DNA of 64,000 nt from Acidobacteriota bacterium (lineage in GTDB: Bacteria > Acidobacteriota > Terriglobia > Bryobacterales > Bryobacteraceae): assembly GCA_017307505.1 (NCBI GenBank), contig JAFKEE010000024.1:1-64000 (forward strand), written 5' to 3'. Both the position numbers and the translations under genes were made by a program. This document shows, one piece after another, positions 51,074 through 61,200 of the stretch. Every line of letters starts with the position of its first letter. Position 1 is the first letter of the stretch. The notes below the pieces were generated by a model that made no database searches, had not been told where the DNA came from, and was given only the letters and a program-made list of their open reading frames with translations.

Positions 51074-53146
51074 ATGTCCAGATTCATATTGATAGACCAA
51101 TCAATTGTCGATATCGGCGGTCATCATTATGAATATGCACAGCACGTTCTTTCCGCTGCGAAGGCGGCCGGGTATACTCCGGTCCTGGCGGCCCACCGGG
51201 AGTTCAAGGACACCGGCGCGCCCTGGAAAGTGTTTCCTGCCTATCGGCTAGGGTTCTGGAAACGGATGTCCAAGGCGACCGTGGGCGAGCGGCTGGCGAA
51301 GACCTACACCAATCTCTACCACCGGTTTTTTGTTCTGAAGACGCGGTTGTTTTTCTCTCAATTGGGTTTTCTTTGGGTCGTGCGGAACAACGCAATTGAA
51401 TACCTGCGCTGGCACCCTTTTGATTCAGCATTTAAAATCGGATATGCCGCGGCGCTGGCTGTTATTTTTCTGCCGATCCGCGCGTTATTTCGAATACTTG
51501 CGGCCATCGTACCCTTTCGCGGCTTCTTCCGGCAGATTTGGGAAACGGCCTGGACTACGATGCGCGGCGCGCTGGGGCTGCTGTTTGAATCCCTCTCGAG
51601 TGGAGGCACTCTCCACGACTGGCGGTTCCAGCGCCGTAAGGCCAAGATGTTTGCCGCCGATACGCTGGATCTGCTGCGCGCACTGAAGCCGGAGGCGGGC
51701 GACCTGATCTTTATCCCCACCCTGGGCGTCCCGGAAATGGTTGGATTGACAGAGGTTTGGGATCGTTACCAGGATTCCATGCGTCCCAGTTACCACCTGC
51801 TGTTCCGGCGGAACTTGTACGATGGGCGGGAGTGGCAGTATGGTGACCAGGACGAGTTGATGACTCCACTCCGCAACGCCTTCCTCGCGTTCCGGAGCCG
51901 CTTGTCCTCTGCCCGCGTATTCTTCTATACGGATACCGAGGAACTGACGAAGCAGCACGAGCGGGTGTCCTCCCTGCCCTTCCACACGTGTCCGATCCCC
52001 CACACCGAGTCCCCTTCCCTGCGGGTGGCCTCGCCGGCTAAGCCGCTACAGCTTGTCTATTTAGGCGATGCTCGCGCTGAAAAGGGATACCACTATTTCC
52101 CTGCATTGGTGGAAGACCTCCGCCGGGATTTCCTGGCGACTGGGCGCGTGGAGTTCAAGATTCAGTCGAATTACAATATCCCGAAGGGCGAATCGGAAGC
52201 CGTGGTGGCGCGTTGCCTGCTGCAAGGCGTGGGCGGCGACGGGGTGACGCTGTTCCTGGAACCGCTGCCCTCTGAGCAGTACCGCTCGGTGCTGAGGGAG
52301 GCGGACCTGCTCATCCTCCCGTATGACCGCGACAACTACTACGCCAGAAGCTCTGGTGTTTTGATTGAAGCACTTACAGCCGGCATCCCGGTGGTTGCGC
52401 CCGCCGCCTCCTGGCTGGGCCGGCAGTTTGCCGACAGTGTTTACGAGTACCGCAACCGCCTGCTGCAAACCCGGGAAGAGGACGTGGTACCAGCCCGCCG
52501 CCACCAGTTGTGGCAGCAGTCGGGCACTGGAAAATCGTGGTATCTCGGAGCCAGCCGGGAGATGCATTTTGGCGGAGAAGACCGCTCGGCGCAGTCGTGG
52601 ATCAATGTGCCCCGCGACACGGGTTACCTGTGGATCCGGATGGATTTAGACAGTGCCGAGGAAGGCCACGCGGTGCTCCTCAATGTCACGGGACACGACC
52701 GGTCAGGCCGGAAATGCGAGGAGAGTTCAGACATTCTGGCGCCTGGGTATGCCTCGACGCAGGTCGTGGGGTTGGTGCCGGTTGGTCCGCAGACGACCAA
52801 GGTGCTGGTGAGCCTGCGTCACGCATTTGCCGACGTGGAGCTGACTGTGACGAACTTTGAAATCGGCTTCCTCCTTCAGAATGAAGGAGATGCTCCTCTT
52901 CCGTTGAGTGCGGTGGGAGCCGGCTATACGGATGTGGGCAACCTCTCCGCCGCAGTCCGTGAGGTGCTGGCCCACTACGATCACTACCGGGACACGGCGA
53001 TGGACAATGCGCCAGCCGCTTACGATTTCCACAATGCCGGCCGCCTGGTTTCCATGCTCAGCACCCAGGCGTCGACCCGGGAATCCACGGGCGCGAAACA
53101 GGAAACGGGCATGGCAAAGACAGTGGCCGCCCGGGTGAGCGCATAA
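51074..53146 (+). CDS. Large glycosyltransferase with internal membrane-like insert and C-terminal domain
   Basis: A 690-residue GT-B protein. Its N-terminus (IDQSIVDIGGHHYEYAQHVL) is a glycosyltransferase-start type. About residues 110-175 form a hydrophobic/amphipathic insert (AALAVIFLPIRALFRILAAIVPF), possibly a membrane-binding loop. The catalytic second half has VYLGDARAEKGYHYFPALV (near 330), LLILPYDRDNYYARSSGVLIEALTAGIPVV (about 415-440) and a C-terminal part (about 480-640) with strand-rich sequence like a carbohydrate-binding sandwich (SWINVPRDTGYLWIRMDLDS). The sugar is unknown. It heads the plus-strand operon and its stop overlaps the next start (TAATG). Confidence 0.8.
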   Translation: MSRFILIDQSIVDIGGHHYEYAQHVLSAAKAAGYTPVLAAHREFKDTGAPWKVFPAYRLGFWKRMSKATVGERLAKTYTNLYHRFFVLKTRLFFSQLGFLWVVRNNAIEYLRWHPFDSAFKIGYAAALAVIFLPIRALFRILAAIVPFRGFFRQIWETAWTTMRGALGLLFESLSSGGTLHDWRFQRRKAKMFAADTLDLLRALKPEAGDLIFIPTLGVPEMVGLTEVWDRYQDSMRPSYHLLFRRNLYDGREWQYGDQDELMTPLRNAFLAFRSRLSSARVFFYTDTEELTKQHERVSSLPFHTCPIPHTESPSLRVASPAKPLQLVYLGDARAEKGYHYFPALVEDLRRDFLATGRVEFKIQSNYNIPKGESEAVVARCLLQGVGGDGVTLFLEPLPSEQYRSVLREADLLILPYDRDNYYARSSGVLIEALTAGIPVVAPAASWLGRQFADSVYEYRNRLLQTREEDVVPARRHQLWQQSGTGKSWYLGASREMHFGGEDRSAQSWINVPRDTGYLWIRMDLDSAEEGHAVLLNVTGHDRSGRKCEESSDILAPGYASTQVVGLVPVGPQTTKVLVSLRHAFADVELTVTNFEIGFLLQNEGDAPLPLSAVGAGYTDVGNLSAAVREVLAHYDHYRDTAMDNAPAAYDFHNAGRLVSMLSTQASTRESTGAKQETGMAKTVAARVSA

Positions 53147-54249
53147 TGTCGACCGGAGGCATCGTCCAGGTTTCCGATATCAGCGTCGGGTCCGGCAATT
53201 TCGACTCGCTGTCGTTGCTCCGGTCGCTGGTCGATCTTTACGGCCTGCCTGCCACGATTCTCGAGCCCGACCAGCAGGACAAAGCCATCTCGCAACTGGA
53301 GGGCGGCTTGGATGTCGTCCGCATTCCGACCTCGACGCACTTCCGCAGCACTACTGGCCGCATTGAGTTCGTCTCCAGCGTGGCCGCGAAGATCAACCAG
53401 TTACGGCCGCGCATCCTGATCATCCGCTGTTCCTGGAACATCCCTGTTTTGTACCGGTTGGCGAAGAAGCCGCCCCTGGTGATCTACCACGCCACCGAGT
53501 CCACCACCTATTACGGGAACTTCGATCCGGAGTTCAACCGCCACGCCAGGCAGTGGATTGACGTCGTGGTGTTTCCGGAAGAAAACCGGGCCGCGATCGA
53601 CATCCGCCGTTGCGGATTCGAGAAGATTCCTGTCGCCCTGGCCTACAATTCGCCCACCCGCCTGGCCGACCTGGAGGACCCGATTCCGCCGGCGGATCGT
53701 AACGGCCGCATCTATTATTCCGGCGCTCTGGACGTGAATGCGACCTTTGTGGACTACTACGGCGACACGCGGATGCAGGCGTTTCCCATTGACATTTATG
53801 GGTACATCGGCGGATCGGAGCCCGAACGAACGAGGAAGGTGCTGGTGAATGCCGGCGGCCAGATCCGCTACAAAGGCTTCGTCGACACCAAATATCTGGA
53901 GGCCGCGCGGCCGAACTACGCGTACAGCCTGACCATCTGGAAGACCTCCAACGAGAACCAGACGTATGCCTGCCCGTGCAAGTTCTTCGAGTCCATTGCG
54001 TCCGGCGTGCCGCCTGTCACGGCGCCTCATCCTCAGCCCAAGCAGATTGTGGAGCGCTACAAATGCGGCATCGTCATGAAGGGTTGGGGTTTCCAGGACA
54101 TGCTGGACGCGTTCACCCGGGCCATGCAGCTGTATGGCACGCCTGAATATGACGAGATGGTGCAGAACTGCAATATCGCAATGAAAGAAGAGTTGAACTG
54201 GGACCGGCAGTTCGAGCGGGTGCGCAGGCTTCTGCCCCGCTCGATCTGA
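53146..54249 (+). CDS. Glycosyltransferase (GT-B fold)
   Basis: A 367-residue protein with GT-B features: VIYHATESTTYYGNFDPEF in the first domain, then IYYSGALDVNATFVDYYGD and FPIDIYGYIGGSE, and the acceptor/donor loop KFFESIASGVPPVTAPHPQPK (near 275-295) with the catalytic glutamate. Its start overlaps the preceding stop by one base (TAATG), so the two glycosyltransferases are co-translated. The donor sugar may be the heptose derivative made by the divergent operon, an inference from context only. Confidence 0.82.
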   Translation: MSTGGIVQVSDISVGSGNFDSLSLLRSLVDLYGLPATILEPDQQDKAISQLEGGLDVVRIPTSTHFRSTTGRIEFVSSVAAKINQLRPRILIIRCSWNIPVLYRLAKKPPLVIYHATESTTYYGNFDPEFNRHARQWIDVVVFPEENRAAIDIRRCGFEKIPVALAYNSPTRLADLEDPIPPADRNGRIYYSGALDVNATFVDYYGDTRMQAFPIDIYGYIGGSEPERTRKVLVNAGGQIRYKGFVDTKYLEAARPNYAYSLTIWKTSNENQTYACPCKFFESIASGVPPVTAPHPQPKQIVERYKCGIVMKGWGFQDMLDAFTRAMQLYGTPEYDEMVQNCNIAMKEELNWDRQFERVRRLLPRSI

Positions 54250-54269
54250 CCCCCGGATGACATCCAACC

Positions 54270-55211
54270 ATGGCTCAAGCAAAAGTACTGATCACCGGCG
54301 GTGCGGGCTATATCGGCTCGGTATTGACGCCCCAACTCCTGAATGCCGGTTTTGCCGTTACTGTCCTGGACAACTTTCTCTACGGACAGCCCAGCCTGCT
54401 GGAAAACTGCTGGCATCCCGATTTCCAGATCATCCGCGGGGATTGCCGGGATGAGCGGGTGTTGCGGGAAGCGACAGCTTCAGCCGACATCATCATCGCC
54501 CTGGCGGCCCTTGTGGGCGCGCCGGTTTGCGACGAGGACAGGATCGCGGCCAGAACGACGAACCTGGAGGCCATTCAGACACTCCTCAAGCTGAAGTCCA
54601 GGCAGCAGTGGCTGCTGTATCCGTGCACCAACAGCGGCTACGGGGTGGGGGAGGCGTCCAATTACTGTACGGAGGAGTCTCCGCTCAAGCCGATCTCGCA
54701 GTACGCGCGCGACAAGGTGGAAGCCGAGCGGCAGGTGCTCGAGGCCGGCAATGGCGTCTCTCTGCGCCTGGCGACCGTCTTCGGCGTTTCGCCGCGCATG
54801 AGGATCGACCTGCTGGTGAACGACTTCGTCCACCGCGCGGTGACTGACCGCTCTCTGGTCATCTTCGAGGGCCACTTCAAGCGCAACTACATCCACATCC
54901 GCGACGTGGCCCGGGCCTTCCAGCATGTGATGGCGCGCTTCGACGCGATGAAGGAGCAGCCCTACAACGTTGGACTGAGTGACGCGAACCTCTCGAAACT
55001 GGAGCTGTGCGCCGAGATCAAAAAGCTGATTCCCGGGTTCTCCTACCTGGAAGCGCCCATCGGTGAGGATCCCGACAAGCGCGACTACATCGTGTCCAAC
55101 GCGAAGATCGAAGCCACGGGCTTCCGGCCGGTCGTTTCCCTGCCCGATGGGATCAATGAACTGAAAAAGGCTTTCACGATCCTCAGGGCCAGGAGATACT
55201 CGAATGTCTGA
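54270..55211 (+). CDS. NAD-dependent epimerase/dehydratase
   Basis: A 313-residue extended SDR with NAD loop LITGGAGYIGSVLTPQLL (7-24), catalytic tyrosine and lysine in SQYARDKVEAE near 145, and RLATVFGVSPRMRIDLLVNDFV, a pattern of UDP-glucose-4-epimerase-like enzymes. It follows the second glycosyltransferase by 20 bases and precedes the permease. Which sugar nucleotide it acts on is unknown. The stop codon overlaps a short upstream frame discussed in the findings. Confidence 0.9.
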   Translation: MAQAKVLITGGAGYIGSVLTPQLLNAGFAVTVLDNFLYGQPSLLENCWHPDFQIIRGDCRDERVLREATASADIIIALAALVGAPVCDEDRIAARTTNLEAIQTLLKLKSRQQWLLYPCTNSGYGVGEASNYCTEESPLKPISQYARDKVEAERQVLEAGNGVSLRLATVFGVSPRMRIDLLVNDFVHRAVTDRSLVIFEGHFKRNYIHIRDVARAFQHVMARFDAMKEQPYNVGLSDANLSKLELCAEIKKLIPGFSYLEAPIGEDPDKRDYIVSNAKIEATGFRPVVSLPDGINELKKAFTILRARRYSNV

Positions 55212-55314
55212 GCTTGCTGTGCAGCCGTCCCGCCGGGCTCCGGCCCAGGTTGGGCTCGCCAGCTGCCGGGCAGTATGCGGGGCTTCGGGCCGGGGGATGG
55301 GTTCCAGCTAGCCT

Positions 55315-56079
55315 ATGTGGCGAGGCGATCTTCTCTATCTCGTCCGCAACCTGGTCCTGAAGGATTTCAAGATCAGATACCGCAACATGTCTCTCGGCAT
55401 GTTGTGGTCGCTGCTGAATCCGCTGGTGATGATGGGGATTCTCACCTTCATCTTCACCGTGATCTTCCCCAACCGGAGCGTGGATCACTTTGCGGTCTTC
55501 GTTCTTACGGGGATGGTCCCCTACAATTTCTTCAGTCTGGCCTGGGGCGCCGCCAGCTCGTCGGTAGTGGAAAGTTCGGACTTCATTAAGCGCGTCAACG
55601 TTCCGCGCGAGATGATTCCTCTGACAGCGGTGCTTTCCACGGCGCTGAATATGGCCGCCCAGGTGGCGCTGCTGCTGGGGCTCGTGCTGTTCTTCGGCTA
55701 CGGTGTGAACTGGTACTGGCTGCTGCTGCCGGTGGTCTGGGGCCTCGAGATCGTCTTCGTCTGCGGATTGGGCCTCATTACGGCCACGCTGGCCGTCTTC
55801 ATCCGGGATACCCGCTACGTGGTGGAGTCTGTGAACCTGGTCCTGTTCTGGCTGGTGCCGATCTTCTATCCGTTCAGCGCCATCCCGGCCCAATACCGGG
55901 AGTTCTACCAGTACAACCCGGTGGCCGCCCTTGTGCTAGCTTCCAGGAATATCCTGTTGGAGGGCTCGGCGCCGGCTGGTGAGCTGATGGTCAAGCTCGC
56001 CCTGGTCTCCTTCGCGACGCTGGGCGTGGGGCTGTTCGCTTTCCGGCGCTGGAAAAGCCGGTTTTACGATTATCTGTAA
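55315..56079 (+). CDS. wzm: ABC-2 polysaccharide exporter permease (Wzm-like)
   Basis: A 254-residue membrane protein with about six segments, the transmembrane half of an ABC-2 glycan or teichoic-acid exporter. The start DLLYLVRNLVLKDFKIRYRNMSLGM is typical, as are VMMGILTFIFTVIFP and FWLVPIFYPFSAIP. It would move a complete glycan chain on a lipid across the inner membrane, driven by the ATPase encoded next. ATG 55315 is used; an in-frame ATG at 55204 is separated from it by a TAG codon at 55309-55311. The gap to the ATPase start is 5 bases. Confidence 0.92.
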   Translation: MWRGDLLYLVRNLVLKDFKIRYRNMSLGMLWSLLNPLVMMGILTFIFTVIFPNRSVDHFAVFVLTGMVPYNFFSLAWGAASSSVVESSDFIKRVNVPREMIPLTAVLSTALNMAAQVALLLGLVLFFGYGVNWYWLLLPVVWGLEIVFVCGLGLITATLAVFIRDTRYVVESVNLVLFWLVPIFYPFSAIPAQYREFYQYNPVAALVLASRNILLEGSAPAGELMVKLALVSFATLGVGLFAFRRWKSRFYDYL

Positions 56080-56084
56080 CCAAC

Positions 56085-58055
56085 GTGAGTACTTCACCCA
56101 TCGTCACAGTCCGGAACGTCTCCAAGAGCTTTGTCATGCACAAGCCCAGGAGGCTTTTGCGCAGCCATCTCAAGGAGATGATGACCCGGCACCGGCCAGA
56201 ACGGTTTCAGGCCCTGCGGGATGTGTCGTTTGAGGTGAACCATGGCGAGAGCGTTGCGATCATCGGCCGGAACGGAGCGGGGAAAAGCACCCTGCTCGGT
56301 TTGGTGGCCGGGCTGGTTAACGCGGATTCCGGCACCATCGAGGTGAACGGGCGCGGCGCGGCTCTGCTCCAGTTGGGATCCGGCTTTCACGCGGATCTGA
56401 CAGGAATCGAGAACGTCCATCTGAACGCCTCCGTGCTGGGGGTCTCCCGCCAGCGGACCGATGAGCTGATGGACGAGATCATCGAGTTCTCCGGCATCGG
56501 CGACTTTGTCCACGAGCCGGTACGGTCTTACTCCTCCGGCATGGTGATGCGGCTGGCGTTCTCAGTCGCCGTCTGCGTGGATCCGGATTTCCTCATCATT
56601 GATGAAGTCCTGGCCGTCGGCGACCGTGCCTTCCAGGAGAAGTGCGTGGAGCGCATCTACCAGCTCCATCAGGCGGGCAAGACCATCCTCTGTGTGTCGC
56701 ATGCCTCGGCCACAGTGCGAGAACTGTGCAGCCGGGCCCTGTGGCTGGAAGAGGGCGTCCTGCGCATGGACGGTCCCATCGACGAGGTGATTGCCGCCTA
56801 CGAGGGCGGCCTGAACCTGAGGCCCGTTCAGGTCATTGAGCCGGAGCCTGGTCCCGTTGCGGGCGAAGAGACGGTGCCTGGGCCGCAGCAAGAGCCTGAA
56901 CCGCCTGTGACCGAACCCGAAGGGGTCGAGGACGGTCCCGCGGAAGCGCCGCCGGAACAACCACCCGTTTCCGAGCCGCCGGCGGTGACGGAAGATTCCG
57001 CAGAAGCTGTGCCCTTCATCCTGGAGACGGCCCCAACCAACGTAGAGGAGAGCGAATCCGCAGGCAGCGGAGAGTCCGGACAGCAGGAACTGGATCTCGT
57101 GCCCGCGGAGACGCCCAGCGAAGAGCCCGCACCGTCGCCGGTTCCTGCCGGTCCACCGTGCGAGGAGGAACTGGCCTACATCCGGGAGCTCGTTCTCAAC
57201 CACTACTGCTTCGTCGATTACCAGAACCGGACGATCATGCCGCGTTCCACCACGGCCGCTCTGATCGTCCCCATCGATTACGAGAGTGTCGTTCCGAGGG
57301 AAAAATCACGAGAGCCGTTCGCGGCCATCACGGCCATGCTGGAACAGCGCATGTGGGCATTTCGCACATTATGCGACCGCCTGCAGCCGCATTTGAACCT
57401 GGTCGATGTGCAGTTCGATTTGGCGGATCCGGCCGACGAAGTTTCTCCGTTCTGGAATAACACTTTCTTTACGGGTATGGATGCCCGGGCCGCGTATGCG
57501 CTGGTGCGCAGCCTCACTCCGGCCCGCGTTGTGGAAATCGGCAGCGGGAACAGCACTCGATTTCTCAGAAAGGCCGTCCGTGATGGCAAGCTGGCTACCA
57601 GGATCACGTGCATCGACCCCGCGCCGCGCCTGGCCGTCCACGCCGTGGCCGACGAGGTCCGGACGGAAAGTATCATCTCCACGCCGCTGGACTACTTCTC
57701 CAGCCTCCAGCCGGGCGACATCCTTTTCTTCGACGGCAGTCATCTGTGCTTCCACGATTCCGATGTGACGCACTTCTTCCTGCGGGTGCTGCCGGCCGTA
57801 CCTCGCGGAGTGCTGGTGCATGTGCACGACATCTTCCTGCCGGAAGAGTACCCCGAGGACTTTGATATTCGCTACTACAACGAACAGTACATGCTGGCTG
57901 CGTTTCTCTACGGAAACTCAAACTGGAAGCCCCTGTTGCCTATTCACTATCTTTACGGACAAGGCGCCATAAATGCAGATGGATGTTCTTTCTGGATCGT
58001 AAATGGATTTGTGCCAGATCCGGAGTTAAAACGCCGTCCCGGCAAAATGCGTTGA
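56085..58055 (+). CDS. wzt: ABC exporter ATPase (Wzt-like) fused to a SAM-dependent methyltransferase
   Basis: A 656-residue fusion. Residues 1-240 are a complete ABC ATPase: Walker A GRNGAGKST (61-69), signature SYSSGM (149-153 region), Walker B DFLIIDE (168-174) and H206. Residues about 245-358 form a Pro/Glu-rich linker. Residues about 360-656 are a class I methyltransferase with SAM motif VVEIGSGNSTRFLRKA (482-497), an acidic FFDGSH (548-553) and HVHDIFLP (579-586), Methyltransf_24-like. Normal Wzt proteins carry a beta-sandwich that reads the glycan end. Here the end-modifying enzyme itself seems joined to the pump. The start is GTG; the gene closes the operon. Confidence 0.88.
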   Translation: MSTSPIVTVRNVSKSFVMHKPRRLLRSHLKEMMTRHRPERFQALRDVSFEVNHGESVAIIGRNGAGKSTLLGLVAGLVNADSGTIEVNGRGAALLQLGSGFHADLTGIENVHLNASVLGVSRQRTDELMDEIIEFSGIGDFVHEPVRSYSSGMVMRLAFSVAVCVDPDFLIIDEVLAVGDRAFQEKCVERIYQLHQAGKTILCVSHASATVRELCSRALWLEEGVLRMDGPIDEVIAAYEGGLNLRPVQVIEPEPGPVAGEETVPGPQQEPEPPVTEPEGVEDGPAEAPPEQPPVSEPPAVTEDSAEAVPFILETAPTNVEESESAGSGESGQQELDLVPAETPSEEPAPSPVPAGPPCEEELAYIRELVLNHYCFVDYQNRTIMPRSTTAALIVPIDYESVVPREKSREPFAAITAMLEQRMWAFRTLCDRLQPHLNLVDVQFDLADPADEVSPFWNNTFFTGMDARAAYALVRSLTPARVVEIGSGNSTRFLRKAVRDGKLATRITCIDPAPRLAVHAVADEVRTESIISTPLDYFSSLQPGDILFFDGSHLCFHDSDVTHFFLRVLPAVPRGVLVHVHDIFLPEEYPEDFDIRYYNEQYMLAAFLYGNSNWKPLLPIHYLYGQGAINADGCSFWIVNGFVPDPELKRRPGKMR

Positions 58056-58106
58056 TTTATATAATTTGATATTTCGAACGGCGGCCATTGGGAGTTGCAT
58101 TATCAG

Positions 58107-58129
58107 CCGGCAGCCAGGACGCCTGCCGG
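58107..58129 (+). terminator. Possible hairpin after the ABC exporter operon
   Basis: CCGGCAG (58107-58113) and CTGCCGG (58123-58129) with a 9-base loop lie about 50 bases after the exporter stop. No T-run follows, so it is a weak terminator candidate. Confidence 0.3.
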
Positions 58130-58199
58130 AGGCCGGGAATCCTCCGGGCGCGTGCTGCCCGAGCTGCCCCAGGACGGCCAGTGTTGGTAAGGTCTTCAA

Positions 58200-58228
58200 T
58201 TGACAGGCCCGAGCATAGCGATTACCCT
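58200..58228 (+). promoter_or_regulatory. Candidate promoter of the RCC1-repeat gene
   Basis: A perfect TTGACA (58200-58205) and a weak -10 (TACCCT, 58223-58228) are 17 bases apart, about 70 bases before the GTG start, which is preceded by GGAGGAAA. Confidence 0.4.
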
Positions 58229-58297
58229 TAGACTGATCGCCTGGACGGGGGGTGCAACCTCCAGGTGTGCCTGCACGAAGGGTGAGGGCGGAGGAAA

Positions 58298-61200
58298 GTG
58301 AAAGTGCTTCTACAAAAATCAGGACAAATCAAACGATTACCAATCGGCGGACACTTATCGGCAAGTGTGCTTGCTTTGACTCTCTTTATGACGCCGGGAT
58401 GGAGTGCTGAGCGGATTCAATTGCTGCAGGAAACTCCCGGCCAGGCTGGGCCTGTCACGTTTCGTTCCATCGGTTCGGTCACCGGGGCTAGAAACCTGGC
58501 CCTGCCCGAAACCGGCGGCCATATTCTGGTCAGGACGGTGGACGGTGCTGTATGGTCCTGGGGGAGCAATGCGCAGGGGCAGCTGGGTGTGGGCGACGAG
58601 AAGGATCGTGCCGCCTGGAGCCAGGTACCCGGGCTCGATTCCGTCACCGGTATCGCCGCTGGCGCGCAACACTCGCTGGCGCTGCGCGGTGATGGCACCA
58701 TCTGGGCATGGGGCGCCAATACAGAAGGTCAGCTGGGCAACGGCACGCTGGCCAGCCGCACACAGCCGGGTGTCGTGCCCGGGCTGCGGGATGTCGTCAT
58801 GATCGCCGCCGGGCAGCTGTTCACGGTCGCCTTGCGGGCTGACGGGTCGGTTTGGGCCTTCGGCTCGAACTGGAATGGGATCCTCCCCGGCGAGTCCCGC
58901 AAGTTAGTCGCTTCTCCCATGCAGGTCAAGGGCTTGGCTGGGATCGAAGCTGTCGCCGTCTACGGCAACATCGGCTATGCACGTGATAGCCAGGGACAGG
59001 TCTGGGCCTGGGGCACAGACAGCAAAACCGCATCGGCCTCCGCCCGCATCGTCACGGGCGAAGATCTTGCGACCAAGAGCGCGGAACTGAAGCGGCGCTT
59101 CGACCAGGAAGAGCCTGCTCCCCTGGTGGATGCTCAATGGCTGGGCAACCAGTTGACTGCCCGCACGGTGAGCGTCGTGGACAACACCCTGACCCTGACG
59201 CAGGACTCCGCTCGCAGCGAATATCAGTTTGATGGCGTCGTTCTCGACGCCAAGGCCGGTTGGGCCGTGGCGGTGATCTCCGCGGATCCGGCCACGATCG
59301 AAGCGCAGAATGCAGCTGCCGCGACGATGAAAGCGAACCGCGCGCTCGCCGCGAAAGGCCTGCTGTCGACGTCCGGCCTTTCGGCCAGCGGCATCCAGCT
59401 GCAGGCGATTGGATCCGCGATCGGCACCCTGCGCGGTTACTCGCATCACAGTCTCGCCGTCAAGGCGGACAATAGCGTCATCTCCTGGGGCGAGAACTCC
59501 TACGGTCAGTTGGGCGATGGGACCGTACACCAACGGAACGCTCCCGTCTGCGTGCCGATCTCCGGTGTGCTCATGGTGGCGACCGGCAACGACCACAGCG
59601 TTGCGCTGCGGTCCGACCTGACGGTCTGGACCTGGGGCGACGACAACTTTGGACAGCTGGGTAACGGCACGACCATCAATACCGGCCGCACGGTGCCGAT
59701 TGCTGTGCCCGGCCTCACCGGCGTGATTGCCATCGCGGCCGGCCGGTACCACACGCTGGCTCTGAAGCAGGACGGCACGGTCTGGGCTTGGGGCAACAAC
59801 ACCCTCGGCCAGTTGGGCGACGGTACGACCACGAACAAGCAGAGCCCGGTGCAAGTCCCCGGACTTACCGGCATCACAGCCATCTCTGCCGGCGACAGCC
59901 ACAGCGTGGCGCGCAAGAGCGACGGCACGGTTTATACCTGGGGCCTGAACAATGTCGGCCAGTTGGGTGACGGCACCACCACCACCCGGCTTTCGCCCGT
60001 TGTTGTCACCGGCCTCGTGGCGCAAACCATCACGTCGGGCACCTATCACATCCTGGCCATCAAGGCGGATGGTTCCGTCTGGGCCTGGGGTGCCAACAAC
60101 CTCGGCCAGCTCGGCGACGGCACTACGGTGAATCGCACCGCCCCTGTCCGCTCCGGCACGCTGGTCAACGTAGTGGAAGTCGCGGCCGGCGGATATCATT
60201 CGCTGGCGGTCAAGAGCGATGGCACTCTCTGGTCCTGGGGCTACAATTCCTTTGGACAGCTGGGCCTGGGCAATCAGACCGATTCCCTCGTGCCCCTGGC
60301 CGTGAACGGCATCACCACCGCCGCCGCTGTGGGGGCCGGCGCGTTCCACAGCCTGGTTCGCCTCGCGAACGGCACCGTGCTCAGCGCGGGCGACAACGAA
60401 AACGGGGAAGCCGGACGCGGTTCCGCCACGTTGAATTTCACCACCTTTGCCGCGATCGCGGCAGAGACGCCCTGCCTGCTCCCGGCGCCCGCGCCCAGCA
60501 CGCTGGGCCAGCGCCTGACTGCCGGCCAGGATCGTACAATGGCCATCTATAACGATGGCACCGTCTGGGGCAGCGGCAGCAACGGGAACGGCGAACTCGG
60601 CGACGGGTCGACCACGAATCGCACGGCGCCCGTGGCCGTCAGCGGACTGACGAATGCCCTCGGCGTATCCGCCGGCGGCTCGCACACGCTGGTGGTTCTC
60701 AAGGATGGCACAGTGAGAAGCTTCGGCCTCAACACCAGCGGCCAGCTGGGTGACGGGACGACCTCGATGCGGCTGACGCCTGTTGTGGTCACCGGGCTGA
60801 CCAACGTGACCATGGTCGCCGGCGGCAAGACGCACAGTCTCGCCCGCAAGAGTGACGGTACGGTCTGGGCATGGGGTCTGAACACCAACGGCGCCGTCGG
60901 CGACGGTAGCACCACGACCCGCCTTGCTCCGGTCCAGGTTTCAGGACTCACCAACGTAGTCAGCATCGCGGCCGGTGATTCGTTCAGCCTGGCCGTGAAG
61001 AGCGATGGCACAGTCTGGGCCTGGGGTCTGAACACCAGCGGCCAGCTGGGTGACGGAACGTTGAGCCAACGCACGACTCCCGTCCAGGTGCCTGGCCTGT
61101 CGGGCATCATCTCGGTCGCGGCGGGCGGCGCCCACAGCCTGGCGCTCCGCAGCGATGGCACGGTTTGGGCCTGGGGCCTGAACACATTCGGCCAGGTTGG

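Noticed and set aside
58904-60835. 643-codon open frame on the minus strand
   Set aside because: Shadow of the RCC1 repeats; its apparent repeats only mirror the sense strand.
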